Below the pieces are notes generated by a model. That model worked only from the letters and a program-made list of their open reading frames with translations. It did not search any database and was not told the origin of the DNA. Of a stretch of DNA of 17,604 nt, positions 1-6,054 are shown one piece after another (position 1 is the first letter of the stretch; each line of letters opens with the position of its first letter). The position numbers and the translations under genes are program-made. Source of the stretch: Defluviitaleaceae bacterium (GTDB taxonomy: Bacteria > Bacillota > Clostridia > Lachnospirales > UBA5962); contig WQZK01000014.1 of the NCBI GenBank assembly GCA_009780765.1, positions 1-17,604 of the forward strand, in the 5' to 3' direction.

Positions 1-671
1 TGAAAAAATCTTAAATCTAAAATATGTTTTTCTCGTTCATTTAGTCGCTTTAATCCCTCTGATAACGACAAATTTTCAAGCCAACTTATATCTGTGTTTT
101 TATTATCTTTAACCTGATCCATCACAAATATTGCATCAGCCCCATCGTTATATACTGGCTCAAATAACGAAACTGGGTCTTGTATTGCATCAAGTGCAAA
201 GAGAACATCTTCTTTAGGCAAATCTAATTCTTTTGCTATTTCATCAATAGTCGGTTCTTTTGAATTTTTGTTAATTAAAGCCTCTTTTACTTGCAATGCC
301 TTATATGCCGTATCTCTTAAAGACCTGCTAACTCGTATCGAATTATTATCACGCAAATATCTGCGAATTTCACCAATAATCATAGGAACCGCATATGTTG
401 AGAATTGAACGCCCTGCGTTACATCAAAGTTATCTATAGCCTTTATAAGCCCAATACAGCCAACTTGAAAAATATCGTCTATATACTCACCCCTATTATT
501 AAATCGCTGGATAATGCTTAAAACTAGCCTTAAATTGCTATATATATATTGTTCGCGGGCTTCTTCGTCTCCTGCTAATATTTTCTCAAACAATATTTTC
601 TTTTCTTCACCTTTTAAAACAGGAAGTTTAGAAGTATTAACCCCACAAATTTCAACTTTATTGTTAATCAT
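1..671 (-). CDS. sigG: RNA polymerase sporulation sigma factor SigG (sigma-G), 3' end cut by window edge
   Basis: Sigma-G directs late gene expression in the forespore. Reading the minus strand from the ATG at 671 gives an uninterrupted frame of 223 codons that leaves the window without a stop. The N-terminus contains VEICGVNTSKLPVLKGEE, which I recognise as the SigG signature. It is followed by sigma region 2 (NLRLVLSIIQRF, then DDIFQVGCIGLIKAIDNFD and FSTYAVPMIIGEIRRYLRDN), region 3 (IRVSRSLRDTAYKALQV) and the start of region 4 (RLNEREKHILDLRFF). The full family is about 257-260 residues, so roughly 35 C-terminal residues including the last helix-turn-helix are missing here. A GGAGG ribosome site lies 6 nt upstream of the ATG. 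In many Firmicutes spoIIGA and sigE lie just upstream of sigG; here the upstream neighbour is a divergent sleC-like gene. The identity is close to certain. Confidence 0.96.
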   Translation of the reverse strand, partial: MINNKVEICGVNTSKLPVLKGEEKKILFEKILAGDEEAREQYIYSNLRLVLSIIQRFNNRGEYIDDIFQVGCIGLIKAIDNFDVTQGVQFSTYAVPMIIGEIRRYLRDNNSIRVSRSLRDTAYKALQVKEALINKNSKEPTIDEIAKELDLPKEDVLFALDAIQDPVSLFEPVYNDGADAIFVMDQVKDNKNTDISWLENLSLSEGLKRLNEREKHILDLRFF

Positions 672-703
672 GATATTCCTCCAAGCAACAACTCTATATA
701 TAC

Positions 704-731
704 ATGTTTTCCCAGCAGGGTTAAAATATAC
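704..731 (-). promoter_or_regulatory. possible forespore (sigma-F/sigma-G type) promoter of sigG
   Basis: On the minus strand, GTATA (731-727) is followed after 13 bases by GGGAAAACAT (713-704). This resembles the sigma-F pattern (GYATA, then GG-rich -10 with A residues), and sigG is normally transcribed by sigma-F and then by its own product. The predicted start would leave a leader of about 25 nt before the ATG, with the ribosome site inside it. The spacing is slightly short and the last -10 base does not match, so this is tentative. Confidence 0.35.
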
Positions 732-757
732 TAATAATTTTCATGTAAAATCTGACA

Positions 758-787
758 GCATTTTGTAAAGATTTTATGACCATTTAA
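758..787 (+). promoter_or_regulatory. possible sigma-G-like promoter of the sleC-like gene
   Basis: GCATT (758-762), an 18-base spacer and CATTTAA (781-787) match the sigma-G pattern (GHATR, 17-18 bases, CATHHTA) at all but about two positions. A transcript starting near 795 would have a leader of about 30 nt containing the AGGAGG site. It is a consensus match by eye in AT-rich DNA, and cortex-lytic genes in clostridia can also be mother-cell controlled, so confidence is low. Confidence 0.25.
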
Positions 788-824
788 TATATTGTAGATA
801 TAACGAGAATTCAGGAGGATTATT

Positions 825-2087
825 ATGCTAATAAAAACAAGCGAAACAATTAAGTCTAACAACGACGGAATAGGTCGTCTTAGATTTAACATTTTTACAG
901 AAAACGAGGCTTTACCAGTAGACGAAGCTAGAATAAAAGTATTTACAAAGGATAAGCAAATAGAAGAACTTGTGACCGACAGTTCAGGAACTACACTTTC
1001 TGTAGATTTAAAATGTCCAGATAAGGAATTTTCTTTAATTTCGGATTCTACAATTAAACCTTATGCAGAATATGATGTTGAAGTGTCGATTAACGGATTT
1101 GAGCCAGTCCACATAGAAGGTGTAGAGATACTTGCAGATACAACTGCTATACAAAGGGTAAACCTAAATAAATCGCAGGAAATAATTGCACCTGAAAGAA
1201 CAATACAAATACCAGAACACACGCTTTGGGGCGTGTTTCCTGAAAAAATCCCAGAGGATGAAATTAAAGAACTTCCGCCACCAACAGGGTTTGTTGTTTT
1301 AGATAACCCAGTAATTCCAGAATTTATTGTTGTTCATGCTGGGCATCCCGATGATGCCAGTGCTAAAAACTATTACGTTAAATACAGGGATTATATAAAA
1401 AATGTTGCTTCATCTGAAATATATGCAACTTGGCCAGCTAATACAATTAGAGCAAATGTTTTAGCTATAATGTCGTTTACATTAAACCGAGTTTTTACTG
1501 AATGGTACAGGGGTAAAGGCAAAAACTTTACAATAACCTCAAGCACGCAGTTTGACCAAGCATTTACTTACGGAAGAAATATCTACAACGAAATTTCAGT
1601 AATTGTAGACGAAATATTCCAAAATTATATAACACGACCAGGAATCAGGCAACCTCTTTTTGCACAGTATTGTGATGGGCAAAGAGCCTCTTGTCCGAAC
1701 TGGTTAAGTCAATGGGGGTCGAAAACCCTTGGTGACCAAGGGCACGACGCCGTGTCGATTCTAAGAAGGTATTACGGAGGTAATGTTTATTTAGACCAAG
1801 CAAAACAAGTTTCAGGCGTTCCAACATCATTCACAGGAGATCTTTCAGAAGGTTCACGCTCTGAAGCAGTAAGAACAATACAAACACAGTTAAATGCTAT
1901 ATCAAACAATTATCCTGCTATACCTAAAAATAGAGTTGATGGAATTTTTGGACCTAGTACCAGAGATTCAGTCGAAACTTTTCAAAAGATTTTTAATATA
2001 CCACAAACAGGTATCGTAAACTCAGCCACATGGTATCGTATAAGCGATATTTATGTTGCAGTAACTAAGCTTGCTCAGCTCGTATAG
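825..2087 (+). CDS. sleC: SleC-like spore cortex-lytic enzyme (SpoIID-type lytic transglycosylase with peptidoglycan-binding domain)
   Basis: This is probably the enzyme that breaks down spore cortex peptidoglycan at germination. In clostridial SleC the precursor is activated by Csp proteases; whether that happens here is inferred. The 420 residues fall into three parts: an N-terminal pro-region with a beta-sandwich, carboxypeptidase-regulatory-like fold (about 15-115); a SpoIID/LytB-type catalytic region (about 185-318), where VASSEIYATWPANTIRANVL matches the SpoIID pattern and makes E198 the likely catalytic glutamate, with CDGQ..CPN and SQWGSKTLGDQGHDAVSILRRYYG further on; and a PG_binding_1 domain (about 340-410, with AVRTIQTQLN and DGIFGPSTRDSVETFQ). 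Length and domain order fit clostridial SleC (about 430 residues). The start ATG has AGGAGG 7 nt upstream. There is no obvious signal peptide. Lying between sigG and sigK supports a spore role. Confidence 0.85.
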   Translation: MLIKTSETIKSNNDGIGRLRFNIFTENEALPVDEARIKVFTKDKQIEELVTDSSGTTLSVDLKCPDKEFSLISDSTIKPYAEYDVEVSINGFEPVHIEGVEILADTTAIQRVNLNKSQEIIAPERTIQIPEHTLWGVFPEKIPEDEIKELPPPTGFVVLDNPVIPEFIVVHAGHPDDASAKNYYVKYRDYIKNVASSEIYATWPANTIRANVLAIMSFTLNRVFTEWYRGKGKNFTITSSTQFDQAFTYGRNIYNEISVIVDEIFQNYITRPGIRQPLFAQYCDGQRASCPNWLSQWGSKTLGDQGHDAVSILRRYYGGNVYLDQAKQVSGVPTSFTGDLSEGSRSEAVRTIQTQLNAISNNYPAIPKNRVDGIFGPSTRDSVETFQKIFNIPQTGIVNSATWYRISDIYVAVTKLAQLV

Positions 2088-2176
2088 ACATATTAAATTA
2101 GTAATATTAAGTTATACAGGCACAAAATTGCCCATTTCAGAATAAATATTTATAAACAGCATCTGGGGGTGTTTTT

Positions 2177-2854
2177 GTGTTTTTATATTTGTTTTCTTTT
2201 TTTGTTTTTTCAGCATATATTTCAGGGGCTAATTCGTTTCCAAATATTTTATCCCCAGAAGAAGAAGAAGAACTTATAAAAGCCTTTAGTGAAGGTGATA
2301 TGAAAGCAAAGAATAAGTTAATTGAACACAATTTGAGGCTTGTTGCTCATATTGTGAAAAAATATAGTTCTGCAAACAAAGAATCGGCAAGTGATTTAAT
2401 TTCTATAGGAACGATAGGACTTATAAAAGGTGTAAATACTTACAAGCTTGATAAAAAAACAAAACTTGCTACTTATGTGGCTAAGTGTATTGAGAATGAA
2501 ATACTAATGTATATAAGAAGTTCAAAAAAGTATTCAAACGATCTTTATTTGCAAGATACAATTGGGGTAGATTCGGATGGAAATGAAGTTAAAATTGAGG
2601 ATAAAATTACAGATGAAGATTACTGTATAGAGGATGAGGTAGAGCTTAAGATGAAAGTTAATATTTTATATGAGAAGATTAGTAAAGTGCTAAAAGGACG
2701 CGAAAAAACTGTTATAGAGCTTAGATATGGTCTTTTAGGTGAAACAGAGCTTACTCAAAGAGAGATTGCCGAATTATTGCAAATTTCTCGTTCATATGTT
2801 TCTCGGATTGAGAAAAAAGCTTTAAACAAGCTAGGTAAAGAAATTTATGAATAG
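2177..2854 (+). CDS. sigK: RNA polymerase sporulation sigma factor SigK precursor (pro-sigma-K)
   Basis: Sigma-K directs late mother-cell transcription (coat, spore maturation). The 225-residue protein carries the SigK core: LIEHNLRLVAHIVKKY, DLISIGTIGLIKGVNTY, KLATYVAKCIENEILMYIRS, and the region 4 helix-turn-helix TQREIAELLQISRSYVSRIEKKALNKL. The first roughly 13-20 residues are strongly hydrophobic (FLYLFSFFVFSAYIS), as in the pro-sequence removed from Bacillus pro-SigK by the intramembrane protease SpoIVFB. AYISGANSFP aligns with the Bacillus region just after its cleavage site, so the pro-sequence looks shorter here. The start is GTG with GGGGGTG five bases upstream. The gene is continuous: no skin-like element splits it. 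It lies 89 bp after sleC with no clear terminator between. A partial SpoIIID-like match (2112-2121, TTATACAGGC) lies upstream but is weak. Confidence 0.95.
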   Translation: MFLYLFSFFVFSAYISGANSFPNILSPEEEEELIKAFSEGDMKAKNKLIEHNLRLVAHIVKKYSSANKESASDLISIGTIGLIKGVNTYKLDKKTKLATYVAKCIENEILMYIRSSKKYSNDLYLQDTIGVDSDGNEVKIEDKITDEDYCIEDEVELKMKVNILYEKISKVLKGREKTVIELRYGLLGETELTQREIAELLQISRSYVSRIEKKALNKLGKEIYE

Positions 2855-3034
2855 TAAATATTCACCAAAAGACCACATCATATATGAAGCTCCCCAAAGG
2901 TAGCAATTTTCTTATTTCGAGTGTTCAAAATCAATTGTATTGAACATACATTCCTTTAATAAATGGACAATAATAATTATTATATGTTATAGAAGGGCTT
3001 GTTGGATAAGCCTATCTCTACGAAAACTCAATTT
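2855..3034. other. intergenic stretch after sigK
   Basis: No coding frame with a ribosome site is visible. A short hairpin, GGCTT (2996-3000), a 7-base loop and AAGCC (3008-3012), might help end the sigK transcript, but it is not followed by a T-run. The rest is AT-rich and featureless by eye. Confidence 0.5.
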
Positions 3035-3060
3035 AAGCAACGGCTATGCCGTTGCTTTTT
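3035..3060 (+). terminator. rho-independent terminator-like hairpin
   Basis: Perfect 10-bp stem, AAGCAACGGC (3035-3044) and GCCGTTGCTT (3048-3057), with a TAT loop and a T-run to 3060. It probably ends transcription coming from sigK, about 180 bp upstream. It sits directly against the patatin-like remnant and partly overlaps its open frame, which suggests the remnant is not expressed from upstream. Confidence 0.75.
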
Positions 3061-3222
3061 GTGGCAGTTTATAAGGCAATGGAAGATGGTAACAAAAAGA
3101 ATATTGTTATTCTAACGAGAGATTTAGAATTTCGAAAAGAAGAGTCTTCTGCTTTGCTTAAATCTATATTGGATATGTTTCGGTGTGTACCTATCTACAT
3201 ATTAACCAAGAATTTATATTAA
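3061..3222 (+). pseudogene. remnant of a patatin-like phospholipase family gene (C-terminal part)
   Basis: The frame from 3061 reads AVYKAMEDGNKKNIVILTRD followed by LEFRKEESSALLKSI and stops with TAA at 3220-3222. In patatin-like proteins of the COG4667 type, a segment of the form 'D-x-IP-x-x-KA-x-EDG-x-KKN-x-V-x-LTR' followed by Y/F-R-K closely matches this, just after the catalytic Asp. Here the upstream nucleophile domain (G-x-S-x-G) and the catalytic Asp are absent, no ribosome site precedes the frame, and a terminator hairpin abuts it. The open frame including the hairpin is only about 58 codons. I read it as a decayed fragment. The family match is from memory of the motif, not a search. 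Confidence 0.5.
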
Positions 3223-3355
3223 GTCGAATAATAGCTATTAATAGTTCGATAACAAAGTAATATGGTAAGCTTTTTGCCCTTATGTGTCAATATGTTTTAA
3301 CATCTTTACATTTTTCTCTCTCTAAAGTTTTAGAATGCAAGAATTTATGAAAAGG
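3223..3355. other. intergenic stretch with small dyads
   Basis: AT-rich DNA between the patatin remnant and the terminator of the Cys-rich gene. A 12-bp palindrome TAATAGCTATTA is nested between TCGAA and TTCGA at about 3224-3249. No gene or promoter could be supported. Confidence 0.4.
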
Positions 3356-3379
3356 AAAAAACCTCCGCAATTGGAGGTC
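3356..3379 (-). terminator. rho-independent terminator of the Cys-rich spore-surface-like gene
   Basis: Six-bp GC-rich stem ACCTCC (3361-3366) and GGAGGT (3373-3378) with a six-base loop. On the minus strand it is followed by a run of T (the A-run 3356-3360). It lies about 20 bp after the stop of the gene ending at 3400. T bases at 3380-3384 make it potentially bidirectional. Confidence 0.8.
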
Positions 3380-3399
3380 TTTTTGATACTAATTGGTTA

Positions 3400-3735
3400 C
3401 TAGATTGCGTTGTGAGTAAAGCAAACGATAGCACAAGTTGGGATAACACAGATTGCACCAAGAGGGTTACCGATAAAATCTCTACCGCAAGAACCACCGA
3501 AGTTATTATTCCACATTCCAAATGGAGTTCCCATTCCTGTACAGCTTGATCCTACTGGACAAGCAGGTGCTTCACCGATGTCGCATAGTAATCTTACACA
3601 GTCGCAATCAACACTTATTAAAACACCAGTAAAGCCATCGCCTGATAAGCCTCCACTAGTTGTAAATAAAGTAACAGTTTGACCTATATGACGACACATA
3701 GATTCAACCAAACAATTATTACCTAAATTTCCCAT
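3400..3735 (-). CDS. small cysteine-rich protein, probable spore coat/exosporium component
   Basis: The protein is 111 residues with about 11 cysteines (among them CDC, PACPVGSSC, GGSCG, CVIPTCAIVC) and many glycines. The first half (HIGQTVTLFTTSGGLSGDGFTGVLISVDCDCVRLL, given here as its order of elements) looks like a small beta-barrel repeat, and the protein ends in a 'FTHNAI' tail of a kind I associate with small clostridial/bacillar coat-like proteins. No signal peptide or membrane segment is present. A GGGAGG ribosome site lies 7 nt before the ATG at 3735. A near-perfect sigma-K-type promoter upstream supports mother-cell expression late in sporulation, when disulfide-rich coat proteins are made. 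I do not recognise a named family with certainty; function is inferred from composition and promoter. Confidence 0.65.
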   Translation of the reverse strand: MGNLGNNCLVESMCRHIGQTVTLFTTSGGLSGDGFTGVLISVDCDCVRLLCDIGEAPACPVGSSCTGMGTPFGMWNNNFGGSCGRDFIGNPLGAICVIPTCAIVCFTHNAI

Positions 3736-3803
3736 GATATTTCCTCCCTATAATTTCCCATAAAATTTTATAGTAATTAGAAAAACTAATTTGCTATATG
3801 CTT

Positions 3804-3832
3804 TATACTATGACAAGCTAGAAGCTTGTGTT
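3804..3832 (-). promoter_or_regulatory. sigma-K-type promoter of the Cys-rich gene, with a dyad in the spacer
   Basis: On the minus strand AACA (3832-3829) is followed by exactly 16 bases and then CATAGTATA (3812-3804). This matches the sigma-K consensus (AC core, 16-17 bases, CATANNNTA) completely in the -10 box. The spacer 3813-3829 is itself a perfect inverted repeat, ACAAGCT, AGA, AGCTTGT. Each arm matches the SpoIIID consensus WWRRACARNY at 9 of 10 positions when its flanks are included. Both readings are by eye. Confidence 0.6.
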
Positions 3833-3836
3833 ACAA

Positions 3837-3875
3837 AAAAATAGTAGGATGAGTGTTGTTCATCCTACTATTTTT
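3837..3875 (-). terminator. strong terminator of the MATE gene
   Basis: Perfect 16-bp inverted repeat, AAAAATAGTAGGATGA (3837-3852) and its complement (3860-3875), with a 7-base loop. It lies about 10 bp after the MATE stop codon. T-runs on both strands make it bidirectional, insulating the Cys-rich gene promoter from the exporter gene. Confidence 0.88.
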
Positions 3876-3884
3876 GAAATTATA

Positions 3885-5348
3885 CTAAACACTAGTGCTT
3901 TTTTGGAGTTTTTCATTTCTGAGTCTCATACGCTCTTCACGAACACTCTTCATTTCTCGCCACTTACCCGAGCTAAATCTACGTTTTATAACAAAGCTTC
4001 GGCCGCATTGGTCTATAAAAAACGAAAGCCATGCTCCTGTAACACCCCAATCAAACACAAACACAAACACAGCAGCAAGTGCTATTCTAAAACCCCATAT
4101 GCCTAATATAGATGCATATAATGGGTACATAATATCTCCAGCTCCTTTAAGTGCACCTGCAGTTGTCATTTGTGAGGACTGGACATATTGTATCAAAGAC
4201 ATTAAATAGAATACTGGTATTGCTAAACTTATTACCTGTAAATCGTCGGTATATATACTTGCTATTCTTGCAGCAAATATTATAAAGAAAGCAGCAACAA
4301 TGCCTGTAATTAGCCTTGCTAGGCGCCTCGAAAATATAGTGTATCTTTCTGCCAAATCATAGTCGTCGCCACCAACAGAGCGTCCAACAAGTGAATTGTT
4401 AGATATTTGAAATGCTTGTGAAATTGAAAATGCCATAGAATTTACGCTTATAGCTATTTGATGTGCAGCAAATGCTGAAGCACCAAGGCTTGAAACTATA
4501 CGAAGATAAACTAAAAGACCTGTTTGAATAACAAATTGCTCTCCAGCGGTTGGCATGCCTATCCTAAATATATCTTTAAGTGTTTTTAAATGCGGAAGCC
4601 AGCTAGTTCTTATTTTAAGACGTATTGGTGAAGACTTCCAAAAAACAAGCACCAAAATAGCTATAGTACATGAAATACCCCTTGAAATAGTAGTCGCAAG
4701 AGCTGCACCATTTATTCCAAGCTCTGGAAAACCAAAGTTGCCATAAATTAATAAATAATTTAAAGTAACATTTAACAAACTTGCACAAATATTGTATATC
4801 ATAGGGATTTTTGTTATACCTGCACCACGTAAGGCAGCACTTATACCCATACTTACTGTCATAAATGCAATACCTAAAGATATTATTTGAAAGTAACCAA
4901 CGGCATAGTTTATAACGATATCATCATCTATCAAAAGCGGAATAAAAAACCTAGCACCAAAATAACCAATAAGCATCACAACAACGCCAAGTATGACGTT
5001 AAACATTATTGCTTGTTTAGTTATAAACGAGGCCTGTTTAAAGTTATTTTTGCCTATATTCCACGACACTAAAGTTGTTGTTCCAACATTTACCGCCGCA
5101 AATATAGCCATTAACAAAAATAAAGGCTGATTTGTTAAACCAACGCCTGCAATAGCCTCTGTGCTTAAACGCCCAACCATTACAAGGTTAATTACGCCAA
5201 AAATAGAGTTTAGGAATAACTCTACAAAGGCTGGAAATGTTATAGAGCCTATGCGCCTATAGGTCTGGCGACCTTTTTCATTACGAAAACTATTAAAAAA
5301 ATCTTTTGTGTTGTTTATGTAATTAGTTACTATTTGCAATTTAATCAT
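3885..5348 (-). CDS. MATE family multidrug/toxin efflux transporter
   Basis: This is an inner-membrane antiporter of the MATE family, which exports drugs or metabolites using Na+ or H+ gradients. The 487 residues show about 12 hydrophobic segments in two related halves. Family hallmarks are seen near the N-terminus (ITFPAFVELFLNSIFGVINLVMVGRLS with AIAGVGLTNQ) and in the second half (RIGMPTAGEQ, SSLGASAFAAHQIAISVNS, GRSVGGDDYDLAERY). The C-terminal tail is basic (RRFSSGKWREMKSVREERMRLRNEK). Substrate cannot be told. Start choice is odd: AGGGG touches the ATG at 5348 directly, which is too close, while the in-frame TTG at 5339 sits 9 bases after it and may be the true start. Transcribed divergently from the DUF3796-like/regulator pair. 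Confidence 0.92.
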   Translation of the reverse strand: MIKLQIVTNYINNTKDFFNSFRNEKGRQTYRRIGSITFPAFVELFLNSIFGVINLVMVGRLSTEAIAGVGLTNQPLFLLMAIFAAVNVGTTTLVSWNIGKNNFKQASFITKQAIMFNVILGVVVMLIGYFGARFFIPLLIDDDIVINYAVGYFQIISLGIAFMTVSMGISAALRGAGITKIPMIYNICASLLNVTLNYLLIYGNFGFPELGINGAALATTISRGISCTIAILVLVFWKSSPIRLKIRTSWLPHLKTLKDIFRIGMPTAGEQFVIQTGLLVYLRIVSSLGASAFAAHQIAISVNSMAFSISQAFQISNNSLVGRSVGGDDYDLAERYTIFSRRLARLITGIVAAFFIIFAARIASIYTDDLQVISLAIPVFYLMSLIQYVQSSQMTTAGALKGAGDIMYPLYASILGIWGFRIALAAVFVFVFDWGVTGAWLSFFIDQCGRSFVIKRRFSSGKWREMKSVREERMRLRNEKLQKSTSV

Positions 5349-5362
5349 CCCCTATGTATAAC

Positions 5363-5391
5363 ATTATAGCATTTTTTAAGAAAATAGTCAA
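5363..5391 (-). promoter_or_regulatory. sigma-A promoter of the MATE gene
   Basis: On the minus strand TTGACT (5391-5386), 17 bases and TATAAT (5368-5363), with a TG extended -10. The start of transcription should fall near 5356, giving a very short leader. Confidence 0.85.
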
Positions 5392-5399
5392 ATTCCCTC

Positions 5400-5428
5400 T
5401 TGACACAATATTTTATATGTGATATATT
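5400..5428 (+). promoter_or_regulatory. sigma-A promoter of the DUF3796-like/regulator pair
   Basis: TTGACA (5400-5405), 17 bases and TATATT (5423-5428), with TGA directly before the -10. It stands back to back with the MATE promoter; the two -35 boxes are 8 bp apart. Confidence 0.85.
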
Positions 5429-5457
5429 TATCACGAGATAAATATATCACATATAAA
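5412..5457. promoter_or_regulatory. perfect 21-bp inverted repeat, likely operator
   Basis: The left arm (5412-5432) and right arm (5437-5457) are exact reverse complements around the loop ACGA. The repeat covers the -10 box, the expected transcription start and the leader up to the ribosome site. Each arm also contains a smaller dyad (GTGATA, TATT, TATCAC at 5419-5434). Because transcription should begin near the centre, only one arm would be in the RNA, so a protein-binding operator is more likely than an RNA hairpin. The small Cro/CI-type protein encoded at 5818 is the obvious candidate ligand. Confidence 0.7.
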
Positions 5458-5469
5458 GGAGAAATTTTT

Positions 5470-5814
5470 ATGAAAAAACCTTTTAGAAATATTCACCCTG
5501 CTTTTGGGTTGTTCGGACTCATTGGATTTACGGCGTTTCATGGCAGCCCAACAAATGGGATATGTTTTGCATTTTTTGGGCTATTTTTTAGTGGACTATT
5601 CGGCAGGCAAAAACCTGACGAACGTCTTATAGAAAATTATAAAAAAGGTATGGATATAACGGCAAGGCTAGGAATGCTTTTGGCTCTTGCTATTCTGGTT
5701 ATGCTTAGGGCAGGGGTTGCTTCAGAATTTGTATTGTTATGGGGTTCTGTTGCGTATGGCTTTACCTTTACCTTTGGTATGGCACTGGCATACTTTTTTG
5801 ATAAGCGAGGTTAA
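5470..5814 (+). CDS. small membrane protein, DUF3796-like
   Basis: The protein is 114 residues and rich in Phe and Gly (HPAFGLFGLIGFTAFHG, then FAFFGLFFSGLFG). It has about four hydrophobic stretches: roughly 10-22, 32-46, 63-78 and 82-105. A charged segment RQKPDERLIENYKKGMDITA separates the two halves. This composition and the pairing with a 67-residue Cro/CI-type regulator fit the DUF3796 family of clostridial membrane proteins, whose function is unknown. The ATG at 5470 is preceded by AAAGGAG with 8 bases of spacing; a longer in-frame start at 5419 falls inside the promoter and is rejected. Three bases separate its stop from the regulator's ATG, so the two genes form one unit. Confidence 0.75.
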   Translation: MKKPFRNIHPAFGLFGLIGFTAFHGSPTNGICFAFFGLFFSGLFGRQKPDERLIENYKKGMDITARLGMLLALAILVMLRAGVASEFVLLWGSVAYGFTFTFGMALAYFFDKRG

Positions 5815-5817
5815 AAA

Positions 5818-6021
5818 ATGGCAGAATTCATATGCAAACTTAAAGAATATCGTATTTTGGCAAATTTAACTCAAGAAGCACTTGCAGATATGGTGAATGT
5901 TAGAAGAGAAACAATAATTCGCTTAGAAGCAGGCAGGTATAATCCTTCGCTAAAGCTTGCAATTGATATTTCAAGGGCAGTTAACGCATCAATTGAAGAA
6001 ATTTTTATATTTGACAAATAA
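5818..6021 (+). CDS. XRE (Cro/CI) family transcriptional regulator, YozG-like
   Basis: The 67-residue protein is a single helix-turn-helix domain: LKEYRILANLTQEALADMV, then NVRRETIIRLEAGRYNPSLK and LAIDISRAVNASIEEIFIF. It has no effector domain, as in short YozG-type regulators. Such proteins often sit beside a small membrane protein gene and control the shared promoter. GAGG about 7 nt upstream of the ATG serves as ribosome site. The likely target is the 21-bp inverted repeat at 5412-5457, giving autorepression; this is inferred from context. Confidence 0.9.
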   Translation: MAEFICKLKEYRILANLTQEALADMVNVRRETIIRLEAGRYNPSLKLAIDISRAVNASIEEIFIFDK

Positions 6022-6025
6022 AAAA

Positions 6026-6054
6026 ATGGGCGAATCTTGCTCGCCCATCTTTTT
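6026..6054. terminator. bidirectional terminator between the regulator and ftsH
   Basis: Stem ATGGGCGA (6026-6033) and TCGCCCAT (6041-6048) with a 7-base loop. T-runs lie on both sides, so it can end both the regulator unit (plus) and ftsH (minus), whose stop codons flank it closely. Confidence 0.88.

Noticed and set aside
514..768. 84-codon plus-strand frame over the sigG start
   Set aside because: It is antisense to sigG, has no ribosome site and its protein looks like nothing; sigG on the minus strand is certain.
2855..3399. A mobile element or CRISPR array in the long gap after sigK
   Set aside because: No transposase fragment, terminal inverted repeats, target duplication or regularly spaced repeats were seen; only hairpins and the patatin-like remnant.
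3813..3829. Hairpin ACAAGCT-AGA-AGCTTGT as a terminator
   Set aside because: It has no T-run on either strand and fits exactly between the boxes of a sigma-K-type promoter, so an operator is a better reading.
3828..5072. Several 60-104 codon plus-strand frames across the MATE gene
   Set aside because: All are antisense shadows of the MATE coding sequence, without ribosome sites or plausible protein character.
5419..5469. Upstream ATG start for the DUF3796-like gene
   Set aside because: It would lie inside the promoter -10 region and operator, before the transcription start; AAAGGAG before 5470 fixes the real start.
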